Shown piece by piece: positions 49,978 through 63,555 of a stretch of DNA of 64,000 nucleotides. The stretch's first letter is position 1. Each line of letters begins with the position of its first letter. Made by a program: the position numbers and the translations under genes. This DNA comes from VAZQ01 sp963744275 (GTDB lineage Bacteria; Pseudomonadota; Alphaproteobacteria; Rhizobiales; Xanthobacteraceae), in assembly GCA_963744275.1 (NCBI GenBank), contig CAVUSX010000024.1, forward strand, positions 124,001-188,000. The letters are read 5' to 3'. The notes under the pieces are model-generated. The model was not told where the DNA came from, did no database searches, and saw only the letters and a program-made list of their open reading frames with translations.

Positions 49978-49981
<4 letters not shown>
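48883..49981 (-). pseudogene. stage II sporulation protein M (SpoIIM/DUF95) family membrane protein (frame broken)
   Basis: The N-terminal soluble part is SPARLALVLKSSEFRKGREE, GWRELETLVGHVERRGVRTL and SLDELQRLPILYRAALSSLS, then RNLLLYLENLALRAF. The membrane part is FSHNTLVGLMTFGLGLAAGV, PTMMLNVYQGLVLGAFLALH, the family motif DFLGWVSIHGTTEFGALMLL and AVLMLFVAAILEGGFRQLVA. These are strong SpoIIM-family features; in non-sporulating bacteria the role is unknown. Several shifts lie at 49400-49950 and near 48970. The start overlaps the DUF58 stop and the stop overlaps the RDD start, both as ATGA. Confidence 0.75.
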
Positions 49982-52255
<2,274 letters not shown>

Positions 52256-53459
52256 CGACGATCTCTCCCTTCCATTGGTGAATGTCGCGCGCCAGCCGCA
52301 CCAGCGTCGAGAAGTTTCGCCGCGCTGGTGCCGAGGTCGGCGGCCCGGCGCAGCACCGCCTCGCAATCGACCGTGACGCCGCGCGCCAATCCCACCCGCT
52401 GCAGCCAGGCGACCAGCCCGCCGCCCGAAAGCTCGCGCGGCGCATGCAGCTGAACCGCGGCGTCGCGGACGGTCTCCTGGACGTAGCGCCTGACCATCAC
52501 GTCCTGATGACCGGTGAATTCGACCAGCTCGGCCATGTTCTGCAACAGGCCCTCGCGGCCGGCGCGCAGCGCCGGCGGCGCGGTTTGCGGCGCCCCGAAC
52601 CGGCCCAGCGTCGCCCACAGCAGCAGGGCGACGGCGATCAGCCCCTGCACGGTCGCCACCACGAACGGGAATCGGAACAACAGCAGGAAGGGGCTCACCG
52701 GGCGCACCATGAAGCCATGCACGGTTTCATCGAACACGACGCTGCCGTCGCCGCTGCGCAACGCCTTGATCAGGGCGAGCGCCAGGGCGGCATTGCCCTC
52801 GTGGGCGAGCCCGTGATTGGCGATGATGTCGGGATCCGCCAGCACCCAGACCTTGCGATCCTTGTCGCTGATCTCGCCCACCAGCATGCCTTGCACGGCG
52901 CCGATGATCGGCCGCAGGCCATCGCCGCGCACGAGCTGAACCGGCAAATCAGGGTCGGGTGTGATGTGCAGCGCATTGGTGGTCCACTGGACGGCGGATT
53001 TTTCGCGCACCACCTCGCCGCGCGGGGCGAACAGGTTCAAGGCCCATTGGGCGTCGGCGGTGGGGCGTTCGTCGGCCTGGCGCAGCCATCCGGTCTTCTG
53101 GTCGCTCGGTTGCCCGGTCCATTTCGGCAGCACCAGCAGGATGGTGCCCGCCTTCATCAGGGTGCGGATGGCGTCTTCGCTCTGCCCATTCCGGTTCGGC
53201 TCGGCGATTACCAGCACGCTGCCGGGCGAAAGCTTGTCGAGCGAGCTCGAGCGGCTCTTCACCACCGGTATGGCGAGCTGCCCCAGCACGTCGGCGATGC
53301 CGGCATGCCCGATCGCAGAGCGCGAGAAGGTGCTGGGCCCGACGCTGTCGGGGCCGGTCAACTCGCCGCCGCCCATGAAGTAGAGCGATATGGCGAACAC
53401 CACGACGGCGCCCACGATCCAGCCCAAGAGCAGGCGGCGGGAAAAGACCGGCTCCGTGT

Positions 53460-54150
53460 TCATGCCGGCGCGCTCCCGTACAGCGCGCGCGCCAGCGCAT
53501 TGAAGCTCTCGCGACACGCCGTGTAGTCCGCGAGCCCTGCCGGCTGTTGGCCGAAATAGGTCAATTCCACCCGGGCGACGACGTCGCGCAGCGAGGCCCG
53601 GGCCGTCTCCGGGAAGATTCGTGCTGGAGAGGATTTCGCGGCTGGTCAGCGAATCGGAGAACTGCTGGTCGAGGCGCAGACGAATGTGCGCCAAACCGTG
53701 CAGCAGCAGCACGTGCATGGCCTCGACGAACCGCCCGCGCGCGGCGAGCTCGTCGGCGGCCCCGATGACCACCGCTTGGTCGCCCGGCGCGGTCGCGCCG
53801 GGAACGATCTCGTCCTCGGCCCAGGTGCCGCCGGCGCCTAAGCGCAATACCGGGATCAGATCGCGGAACGCGTAGAGCAAGACGCCGAGCGCGATCGCGA
53901 CCACGACCCAGAGGGTTTCGGGCGGCAGGTCGAAGTGCAAGTTCAACGGCTCCGTCGCGCGCGGCAGCTCGGTCTGCAGATCGAGACGACGGATGGCTTG
54001 ATCGGCGGCCTGTTGGACCTGTTGCGGGGTTTGCGCCGCCAGCGGTGCGGCGGTGACGAGCGGCGCGGAAACGGCCAGGAGGACGGCCAACACGGCGGTC
54101 AAAGCCTGCCCGAGGCTGCCCGCGCAGTCGCCGCTCTCCGCGCGCGTCAT
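53460..54150 (-). CDS. DUF4129-type membrane protein (one frameshift as read)
   Basis: A signal or anchor (LTAVLAVLLAVSAPLVTAAP) is followed by a short periplasmic part, one helix (LWVVVAIALGVLLYAF) and a C-terminal DUF4129 region (GRFVEAMHVLLLHGLAHIRL, then LDQQFSDSLTSREILSST). One extra base near 53620 breaks the tail; corrected it ends ELTYFGQQPAGLADYTACRE and SFNALARALYGSAPA. It is the first gene of the MoxR unit and lies 27 bases after ntrX, so it may share the ntrX transcript. Confidence 0.78.
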
Positions 54151-54176
54151 CGTTCGCCCTTCAGCTGCCGAACCGG

Positions 54177-55542
54177 CTAGTCTATTCCCAGCGCCTTGAG
54201 CTTGCGATGCAAGGCCGAGCGCTCCATGCCGACGAATTCGGCGGTGCGCGAGATGTTGCCGCCGAAGCGGCTGATCTGGGCGACCAGATATTCCCGCTCG
54301 AAGACCTCGCGTGCCTCGCGCAGCGGCAGCCCCATGAGGTGCTCGCCGCCATTGCCGTTCGGCATGTTCGGCACCATCGAGCCGACGTCCTGCGGCAGCA
54401 TGCTGGCGGTGACCACGGCATCGGCGTCGCCGCTCGCCAGGATCATCAGCCGCTCCACGTTGTTGCGCAGCTGGCGAACGTTGCCGGGCCAGTCGTGCGA
54501 CTGCAGAACCGCGAGCGCGTCCTCGCCGATGATCCGCTTGGACAGCCCGCTCGATTGCGAGATCTGGTCCATGAAATAGGACACCAGGTCGGCGATGTCC
54601 TCCCGCCGCTCGGCCAGCGGCGGCACCCGGATCGGCACCACCGACATGCGGTGATAGAGGTCGTCGCGGAAGCGGCCGGCGGCGATCTCCGCCTCGATAT
54701 TGCGGCCCGGTCGACGAGATGATCCGCACGTCGACCGTCACCTTGTTGCTGCCGCCCACCCGCTGGAAGGTCTGATCGACCAGCACCCGCAGGATCTTGT
54801 TCTGCGTCTCGCGCGGCATATCGGCGATCTCGTCGATGAAGAGGGTGCCGCCATGGGCCTCCTCGAGCGCGCCGACCTTGCGCTCGCCCGCGCTGTTGGT
54901 CGGCTCGACCCCGAACATCTCGACCTCCATCCGCTCCGGGGTCATGGCGGCCGCATTGATGACCACGAACGGACCCTCGGCGCGCGCCGATTGCCCGTGA
55001 ATGGCGCGCGCGGTGAGCTCCTTGCCGGCGCCGGGCGGGCCCACGATCAAAACCCGGCTGTTGGTGGGTGCCACCTTGTCCACGGTCTGACGCAACTGGT
55101 TGATCGAGGGCGAGTGCCCGACCAGGGTGGAAGGCGTCAATTGCTTGAGCGCCTTGACCTCGCGCTTGAGGCGGGAGGTCTCGAGCGCGCGGTCGGCGAC
55201 CAGCACCAGGCGGTCGGCCTTGAACGGCTTCTCGATGAAATCGTAGGCCCCGCGCTTGATGGCGGCGACCGCGGTCTCGATATTGCCGTGGCCCGAGATC
55301 ATCACCACCGGAACCTCGGGATTTTCCCGTTTGATGGCGTCGAGCACCTGCAGGCCGTCGAGCCGGCTGCCCTGCAGCCAGATGTCGAGAAACACCAGGT
55401 TGGGCCGGCGCGCCGCAATGGCCGCGAGCGCGTCGTCGCTGTCGCGCGCGGTGCGCGTCAGGTAGCCCTCATCCTGCAGGATGCCGGCCACCAGCTCGCG
55501 GATATCCGCTTCGTCGTCAACGATGAGGATGTCTGACGCCAT
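54177..55542 (-). CDS. ntrX: response regulator NtrX (one frameshift as read)
   Basis: The N-terminal receiver has DDEAD and NLVFLDIWLQG with the phospho-acceptor Asp, and SGHGNIETAVAAIKRGAYDF. The AAA+ part has Walker A VGPPGAGKELTARAIHG and Walker B GTLFIDEIADMPRETQNKIL. The C-terminal Fis-type helix-turn-helix is ISRTAEFVGMERSALHRKLK. The GAFTGA loop needed to touch sigma-54 is absent; that position reads FGVEPTNSAGERKVGALEEA. One extra base near 54703 shifts the frame; removing it restores STGRNIEAEIAAGRFRDDLY. It lies 17 bases after ntrY, its kinase. Confidence 0.92.
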
Positions 55543-55559
55543 GAATCCCGGGACCAATC

Positions 55560-57812
55560 CTATGTGTTAGTCGCAACTTGCCTGGGTTTAGGTTCATCCG
55601 AAGGGGTGCCGGATACGGGTTCCGCCGCAAAGCGCAACCGCATCCAGGCGCCGCGTTGGCCCGGTATCCGGTTCGCCGCATCGCCGAGCTCGATATTGCC
55701 GCCATGATCCTCCAGGATGCGGCCGACGATCGCCAGGCCGAGCCCGGTCCCCTTCTCGCGGGTCGTGACATAGGGTTCGAGCAAACGACTGCGGTTTTCT
55801 TTCGGCAGCCCGATCCCGTTGTCCACCACGTCGATGACGATGTCGCCCCCCTCGCGGATGGCGGAAACCCGGATCTGGCCGCGGCCGAGCTCGGCCGCCG
55901 GCACCGCCGCGATGGCCTCGGCGGCATTCTTGATGATGTTGGTGAGCGCCTGGGAGATCAGGCGGCGATCGAAGCGCGCGGACATCGGGTCCTCGGCGAA
56001 CTCCACCTCGATATCGACGTCGGGGTGGCCGACCCGCAGCAGGAACACCACCTGGCGCACCGTATCGGCCACGTCGTCCACCGCCATCACCGGCTTGGGC
56101 ATGCGGGCAAAGCGCGAGAATTCGTCCACCATGCGCTTGATGTCGTCGACCTGACGGACGATCGTGTCGGTGCACTGGCGGAAGATGTCGGCGTCCTCCT
56201 TGATGACGGGGCCGTATTTGCGGCGCAGCCGTTCCGCCGACAGCTGGATCGGGGTGAGCGGGTTCTTGATCTCGTGGGCGATGCGGCGGGCGACGTCGGC
56301 CCAGGCCGAGGTGCGTTGCGCGGCCACCAGGTCGGTGATGTCGTCGAGCGTGATGACGTAGCCGTGGTCGGCCTCGCCGGACTGCTCTTCGGTGACCCGC
56401 ACCGACAGATTGCGCTCGCGGCCGCTGCGGTTGATGGTCACCTGCTCCGGCTTGCCGGCGCGCGCGCCGGCGACCAGATCGGTGAGCTCGGGGGCGACCT
56501 CGGCGAGCGGCCGCCCGAGCGCTTCGGCCTGGGAATGGTCGATGAGCCGTTCGGCGGAGCGGTTGAGGATGCTGATCCGGTTCTCGCCATCCACCCCGAT
56601 GACCCCGGCGCTGGCGCCCGCCAGCACCGCTTCGGTGAAACGGCGGCGGCTGTCGATCAAATCGCGGGCCCGTACGATGTCGTCGTGCTGGGTGCGCAGC
56701 TCCCGCGTCATCTTGTTGAAGGTCTCGCCGAGCTGGGCGAGATCGCCCTCCCCGGCGCGGATCGGCACCTGCACGAAGAGATTGCCGGTCGAGACGATCT
56801 GCGCCGCATCGATCAGCTGGCGGATCGGCGCCACCAGGTAATTGGCGAAATTGAGCCCGATCCAGACCGCGACCAGGAGCACAATCAGCGCGATCGCCGT
56901 ATACACCAGCGCAAACGCGATCTGCACGCCCAGCCGCTGCGCTTCGAGCTCGGCATATTGGGTGACGCCGGCCTGCGTGGCCCGCAACTGGGCGACGACC
57001 TGCGGGTCGAGGATGCGGGCGACGTAGAGATAGGTATTCGTGTAGGCCTGCAGCTTGATGATGGCGGCCACGTAATTGGCGTCGAGAAACAGCGCGATCT
57101 GCGGCTCGGTCTCGTTGCTGGCGGCGAGCACCTCGCGCGACGGCTTGACGAAGGTCTGGCTGACATTGGTGCCGGCCTGCTCGATCACGTTGAGATCGCC
57201 GTCGATCATCATGATGATCGGCAGCCCGCGGATATTGGACTGGGCGGTGAGGACAAATTGCCGGAATTGCTCGCGGTTCTGATCGAACAGCGGCTTGGCG
57301 CGCGCTACCTCGATGGCGGTGGTGATGCAGTCGGCGCGCAGGAATTGCGCATGCTCGCGCACATAGGCGTCCGAAACGATCAGCGAATTCTGGATCAGCG
57401 ATTGGGTCTGCCGCGAGAACAGCCGATCGAGCCCGCGGTCGAGCGTGACGCTCGCCACCACCGCCACCAGGATCGCCGGGACCGCAGCGATGACCGAGAA
57501 CAGGCTGACGATGCGCACATGCAGCTGCGAGGCCGCCCGTCCCCGCCGCCTTGCCTGCACGATGCGCCAGACCTCCCACGCGCTGACCGCGACCAGGAAC
57601 GCGATGGTGATCGCATTGGCGGCGAGCAGCGCGATCACCACCTCGTTGGTTTCCGGGATCGGGGTGAGGTCGGCCAGCACCAGGAAGGTCGCGAGCGCCG
57701 AGAGGAGGGCAAGTCCGACCGCGCCCAGGCCGATCCAGCGCGACCACAAGCCGGGGGCGGCGGCGGCGACGGTCACGATCTCGGCTGTGGCGGCCTGCTC
57801 TACGGTCGTCAT
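55560..57812 (-). CDS. ntrY: sensor histidine kinase NtrY
   Basis: This is an intact 750-residue membrane kinase. Three N-terminal helices (GLGAVGLALLSALATFLVLA, EVVIALLAANAITIAFLVAV, IVSLFSVIAAVPAILVAVVA) precede a periplasmic sensor of about 170 residues. A fourth helix (ALVYTAIALIVLLVAVWIGL), a HAMP linker, a PAS domain (AGASAGVIGVDGENRISILN), HisKA (RRIAHEIKNPLTPIQLSAER) and an ATPase domain (NAAEAI, DNGIGLP, GTGLGLAIVGRILEDHGG) follow. It is thought to sense redox or nitrogen state and to phosphorylate NtrX. Confidence 0.95.
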   Translation of the reverse strand: MTTVEQAATAEIVTVAAAAPGLWSRWIGLGAVGLALLSALATFLVLADLTPIPETNEVVIALLAANAITIAFLVAVSAWEVWRIVQARRRGRAASQLHVRIVSLFSVIAAVPAILVAVVASVTLDRGLDRLFSRQTQSLIQNSLIVSDAYVREHAQFLRADCITTAIEVARAKPLFDQNREQFRQFVLTAQSNIRGLPIIMMIDGDLNVIEQAGTNVSQTFVKPSREVLAASNETEPQIALFLDANYVAAIIKLQAYTNTYLYVARILDPQVVAQLRATQAGVTQYAELEAQRLGVQIAFALVYTAIALIVLLVAVWIGLNFANYLVAPIRQLIDAAQIVSTGNLFVQVPIRAGEGDLAQLGETFNKMTRELRTQHDDIVRARDLIDSRRRFTEAVLAGASAGVIGVDGENRISILNRSAERLIDHSQAEALGRPLAEVAPELTDLVAGARAGKPEQVTINRSGRERNLSVRVTEEQSGEADHGYVITLDDITDLVAAQRTSAWADVARRIAHEIKNPLTPIQLSAERLRRKYGPVIKEDADIFRQCTDTIVRQVDDIKRMVDEFSRFARMPKPVMAVDDVADTVRQVVFLLRVGHPDVDIEVEFAEDPMSARFDRRLISQALTNIIKNAAEAIAAVPAAELGRGQIRVSAIREGGDIVIDVVDNGIGLPKENRSRLLEPYVTTREKGTGLGLAIVGRILEDHGGNIELGDAANRIPGQRGAWMRLRFAAEPVSGTPSDEPKPRQVATNT

Positions 57813-57966
57813 GTCCTGGGATCAGCGGATTTGTGGATAGGCGAGGAACTGGAACGGCACCGCCCCAGAGCGCAGTGATGTATTTCTACAACAATGTTGC
57901 CGAATTGCGACATTTCCGGGGCGCACGAAGCGCCCGGCCGCCGCCCTCCGCCACCTCCTGCCTGCC

Positions 57967-59409
<1,443 letters not shown>

Positions 59410-59419
59410 TTCTTCCTCT

Positions 59420-60548
59420 CTAGGCAGCGCCGCCCGGCTCGGCGTCGTCACCCAGGAACATGGGCATGAGCACGCGAAAGATGGTTCGTCGTGGTTGAGA
59501 CTCGCATTCGATGATGCCGCCGTGATCGCCGATGATCTTGGCCACCAGGGCGAGACCCAGTCCCGATCCGGTCGGCTTGGTGGTCACGAACGGATCGAAC
59601 AGATGCGGCAGCAGATCGTCCGGGACCCCCGGTCCGTTGTCCTTCACGCAGAACTCGAGCGGCAGCGAGACGCGCGTCTTGCTTCCCGGCAGCGACAGGC
59701 GCACGCCCGGACGGAAGGCGGTCGAGAGCGTGATCTCGCCGTCGATCGAGCCCTCCCCGATCGATTCGGCGGCGTTCTTGACCAGGTTGAGGAACACCTG
59801 GATGAGCTGATCGCGATTGGCGAAGACCGGCGGCAGCGAGGGATCGTATTCCTCGATGAACTTGACGTGGCGGGCGAAGCCCGAATGGGCGAGCCGCTTC
59901 ACGTGCTCGAGCACGACGTGAATGTTCACCGGCTCGCGCTCGACCGGCCGCTCGTCGCTGAACACCTCCATGCGGTCGACCAGCTTGACGATGCGGTCGG
60001 CCTCGTCGCAGATCAGCCGCGTCAGGCTGCGGTCGTCGTCGCCGACGGATTGCTCCAAGCAGCTGCGCGGCGCCGCGGATGCCGGACAGCGGATTCTTGA
60101 TCTCATGGGCCAGCATGGCGGCGAGCGCGATCACCGAGCGGGCGGCGCTGCGATGGGTGAGCTGGCGGTCCATCTTGTCGGCGATGGTGCGCTCCTGCAG
60201 CATCACCACGACGTGGCCGGGGCTCTCCTGCACCGGCGCCACGTGCAGGTCGACCAGGCGTTCGCCGGGATTGCGCGGCGTGCCGAGATCGACCTTGTAT
60301 TCGTTGACGGCGGCGCCGCGCGCGCGCACCTGCTCGATCAAGGCCAGGAGCGGGCTGCAGAACGGCACCAGGTCCTGCAGCAGGTAGCGCCGCAACAGCG
60401 GCACCGAGACCTCGAAGAACGATTCCGCCGCCGCATTGGCGTTGGCGATCTTGCCGTCGGGGGCGACCATGATGACCGGATGCGGCAGGGCATCGAGCAC
60501 CGCCTCCGCCAGGCTCGGAAACGAGTTGATGGATTCGGCCCGGCTCAT
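59420..60548 (-). CDS. ntrB: nitrogen sensor kinase NtrB (one frameshift as read)
   Basis: This is a cytoplasmic two-component kinase. The PAS domain has LPHPVIMVAPDGKIANANAA, HisKA has AAMLAHEIKNPLSGIRGAAQ, and the ATPase part has NRDQLIQVFLNLVKNAAESI, CVKDNGPGVPDDLLPHLFDP and PTGSGLGLALVAKIIGDHGG. One extra G near 60057 shifts the frame just after the phospho-His region; removing it gives QLLEQSVGDDDRSLTRLICD. The start overlaps the dusB stop (ATGA) and has GAGGAAGG upstream. It phosphorylates or dephosphorylates NtrC under control of PII. Confidence 0.93.
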
Positions 60549-61586
60549 GCGGCCTTCCTCTCGCGGTCCGCGAAGGCCGCGAAGGCATCGGCGAGATGGC
60601 CGCGCGCCAGGCACGGGTCGAGCTGCGTCAGCACGCGGTGCCGCTCCAGCTTGCAGAGCGCTTGCGGCGCGCCGGCCGCGGCGGCGGCGGCATCGAGCGC
60701 CCAGCCCAGATGCTTGCGCGCATAGCGCACCCCGATCGCCGTGCCGTGATGCGCGAGAATTTCATCGTAGAGCTGCGTGATGATGGCGAATTGGGTCGCC
60801 AGCGGCGGCGGGCCTTCCCGCCGTCCGCCCGCCAGATAGCGGGCGATCTGGCCGGGCAGCCAGGGACGCCCCTGCGCGGCGCGCCCGATCATCACCGCGT
60901 CGGCGCCCGAGGCCGCGAGCGCCGCATCGGCATCCTCGAACGAAGCGATGTCGCCGTTGACCACCACCGGAATCGCGACCTTGGCCTTGATGGCGCGCAC
61001 GGCGGCCCAATCGGCGCGTCCCTTGTAGAACTGGCAGCGGGTGCGCCCATGCACCGTCACCAGCTTGATCCCGGCCTGCTTCGGCGCGTTGCGCCAGCTC
61101 CGGCGCATTGATGCTGCGATCGTCCCAGCCGAGCCGCATCTTGAGCGTGACCGGAACCGACACCGCGCTCACGGTCGCTTCGATCAGCGTCAGGGCATGG
61201 TCGAGGTCGCGCATCAGCGCAGAGCCCGATTGGCCGCCGGTGACGTTGCGGGCCGGGCAACCCATGTTGATGTCGATGATCGCGGCGCCGGAGCCTTGCG
61301 CGATGCGCGCGGCTTCCGACATCCAGCGCGCCTCGCAGCCGGCGAGCTGGATCACATGGATGCCGACCCCCTGCCCCTCGGAGCGCAGCACGGCGTCCGG
61401 GCGCGCGCGCACCAGCGCCTCGCTCGCGGTCATCTCGGACACCACCAGGCCGCTGCCCAGCCTCGCAGCCGCACGGCGAAAGGGCGCATCGGTGATGCCT
61501 GTCATGGGCGCCAGCACCACCCGGTTCGGCAGAATCGTGCTGCCGATCGCAAGCGGGCTGGGAAAAGCCGATGAAGAACGCATCAT
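60545..61586 (-). CDS. dusB: tRNA-dihydrouridine synthase DusB / NifR3 (one frameshift as read)
   Basis: This FMN enzyme reduces uridines in the tRNA D-loop. Landmarks are NRVVLAPMTGITDAPFRRAA, the catalytic Cys in DINMGCPARNVTGGQSGSAL, PVTLKMRLGWDD, LVTVHGRTRCQFYKGRADW, VVVNGDIASFEDADAAL and MIGRAAQGRPWLPGQIARYL. One extra base near 61090 shifts the frame; removing it gives NAPELAQRAEAAGIKLVTVH. Two adjacent ATGs (61586, 61583) can serve as start. It heads the dusB-ntrBC unit, the classical nifR3-ntrBC order of alphaproteobacteria. The 227 bases to ispDF (61587-61813) are a divergent promoter region. Confidence 0.93.
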
Positions 61587-61813
61587 TGGGCCTGCACACG
61601 AATTAGGCGACTGGCATATTTGCATAGAGTTTAGCCAAATCGCCTCCGTCCGCAAGTGCTGCAGTGCAATAAATCCCAGATTTGGTCAATTGCGCGATGA
61701 TTGCACGGAATCCAGCTTGCGCCCTCGCCGTTACAGGCTAATTCCATGGGCATCAATCGGCTCTTGGAATGCTAAGACGCTTCCTAGCTGCAATCATCTG
61801 GAACGCGAAAAAT

Positions 61814-62989
61814 ATGAATGGCGTGGTCGCAGCCGTCGTGGTGGCCGCCGGGCGGGGGTTCCGTGCCGGCGGGGTCGGGCCCAAGCAATATCGGGAGATC
61901 GGCGGGGAGCCCGTGGTCCGTTCCAGCCTGAAGGGGCTGGCGGGCCATCCGGACATCGCCATGGTGCAGCCGGTGATTTACCCGGACGATGCCGACCTGT
62001 TCCGGTCCGCGGCGGCCGGTCTCGAGGTGCTGGCGCCGGTTCCCGGCGGCGCGACCCGGCAGGCTTCCGTGCGCGCCGGGCTCGAAGCCTTGAGCCCCAG
62101 GCGCCCGGATTTCGTGCTCGTTCACGACGCGGCGCGGCCGTTCGTGTCCGCGGCCCTGATCTCGCGCGGCATCGCGGCCGCCCGCGCCTGCGGGGCAGCC
62201 ATCCCGGCGCTGGCGATTGCCGATACGGTGAAGACGGTCGATCCGTCCGGGATCGTGACCGGAACCATCGAGCGCGCGCCGCTGCGCCTGGTGCAAACCC
62301 CACAGGCCTTCGCCTTTGCGCCCTTGCTGGCGGCGCATCAACGGGCGTACGCCGCCGGTCGCGAGGACTTCACCGACGATGCGGCGCTGGCCGAGTGGGC
62401 CGGGATCGAGGTCGGCACCTTCGCGGGCGAAGCCGGCAACATCAAGCTCACCACCGCGGACGATTTCGCGCGCGCCCAGGCGGCCGAGCTGGCGGCGCTC
62501 ACCGATGTGCGCACCGGATTCGGCTACGACGTGCACGCCTTCGGGGCGGGCGACCATGTCACGCTCGGCGGCGTGCGCATCGCGCATATGCAGGGCCTCT
62601 CCGGGCATTCCGACGCCGACGTGGTGCTGCATGCGCTGGTCGACGCCATATTGGGCGCGCTCGCCGACGGCGATATCGGGGTGCACTTTCCGCCCAGCGA
62701 TCCGCAATGGCGCGGCGCTTCCTCCGACCGTTTCCTCGCTTTCGCGATCGAGCGCCTGCGCGCGCGCAAGGGCCGTATCGCGCATCTCGACGTCAACGTG
62801 GTCTGCGAGGCTCCGCGCATCGGCCCGCATCGTGACGCCATGCGGGCGCGCATCGCCGAGATCGCCGGAATCGACGTGACCCGCGTGGCCGTGAAGGCGA
62901 CGACCAGCGAGAAGCTCGGATTCATCGGGCGCAGCGAAGGCATGGCGGCATTCGCGACCGCCACCATCCGGTTGCCGTGGAAAGACTGA
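61814..62989 (+). CDS. ispDF: bifunctional IspD/IspF (MEP isoprenoid pathway)
   Basis: This is an intact 391-residue fusion. IspD (residues 1-230) has VAAVVVAAGRGFRAGG, PKQYREIGG, VLVHDAARPFVS and LVQTPQAFAF; it makes CDP-methylerythritol. IspF (232-391) has GFGYDVHAFGAGDHVTLGGV, the metal-binding HSDADVVLHALVDAILGALA, GDIGVHFPPSDPQWRGASSD and ATTSEKLGFIGRSEGMAAFA; it makes the cyclic diphosphate. Only IspE lies between the two steps. The fusion is common in alphaproteobacteria. cinA follows after 16 bases. Confidence 0.95.
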   Translation: MNGVVAAVVVAAGRGFRAGGVGPKQYREIGGEPVVRSSLKGLAGHPDIAMVQPVIYPDDADLFRSAAAGLEVLAPVPGGATRQASVRAGLEALSPRRPDFVLVHDAARPFVSAALISRGIAAARACGAAIPALAIADTVKTVDPSGIVTGTIERAPLRLVQTPQAFAFAPLLAAHQRAYAAGREDFTDDAALAEWAGIEVGTFAGEAGNIKLTTADDFARAQAAELAALTDVRTGFGYDVHAFGAGDHVTLGGVRIAHMQGLSGHSDADVVLHALVDAILGALADGDIGVHFPPSDPQWRGASSDRFLAFAIERLRARKGRIAHLDVNVVCEAPRIGPHRDAMRARIAEIAGIDVTRVAVKATTSEKLGFIGRSEGMAAFATATIRLPWKD

Positions 62990-63005
62990 AGAGCGGAGCG
63001 CCGCA

Positions 63006-63524
63006 ATGGCGGAGCAGGACCTGATCGCGGCGGCAGCCGCGTTGCTCGATCTCTGCCGTGCCAAGGCGCTCACCATCGCGGCCGCGGAATCCTGTACCGG
63101 CGGCCTGTTGGCTGCGACCTTGACCGAAATTCCAGGCTCCTCCGCGGTATTCGATCGCGGCTTCGTCACCTACAGCAACGCCGCCAAGACCGCCATGCTG
63201 GGCGTGCCGGTCGAGCTGCTCGCGACTTTCGGGGCGGTGAGCCGCGAGACCGCGCAGGCCATGGCCAGCGGCGCGCTCGCGCGTGCCGGCGTCGATCTCG
63301 TGGTGGCGATCACCGGCATCGCCGGGCCGGGCGGCGCCCTGCCGGGCAAGCCGGTCGGGCTCGTGCATTTCGCCGCGGCCGCGCGCGGCGGCGGGCGCAG
63401 CCACCAGGCGCGCGAATTCGGCGATATCGGGCGCGCGCAGGTGCGCCGTGTATCGGTGCGCCAGGCGCTCGCCATGTTGCGGGAGCTCGCCGAGCAGGAA
63501 GCGCCGGCGCCGGCGTCGCGCTGA
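63006..63524 (+). CDS. CinA C-terminal-type nicotinamide-nucleotide amidohydrolase (PncC-like)
   Basis: This 172-residue stand-alone CinA domain is intact. The catalytic Ser/Lys region is TIAAAESCTGGLLAATLTEI, then GSSAVFDRGFVTYSN, VSRETAQAMASGALARAGVD and VAITGIAGPGGALPGKPVG. Relatives deamidate nicotinamide mononucleotide in NAD salvage. It lies 16 bases after ispDF and is probably co-transcribed. Confidence 0.92.
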   Translation: MAEQDLIAAAAALLDLCRAKALTIAAAESCTGGLLAATLTEIPGSSAVFDRGFVTYSNAAKTAMLGVPVELLATFGAVSRETAQAMASGALARAGVDLVVAITGIAGPGGALPGKPVGLVHFAAAARGGGRSHQAREFGDIGRAQVRRVSVRQALAMLRELAEQEAPAPASR

Positions 63525-63555
63525 TGATGCCGGACGCTGCCCGGGCACCATCGCG

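Noticed and set aside
55578..57878. Very long open frame opposite ntrY (766 codons), with similar ones opposite liv genes and metG
   Set aside because: High GC content keeps antisense frames open; the translations are Arg/Asp/Gly-rich with no domain, while the opposite strand carries clear conserved proteins.
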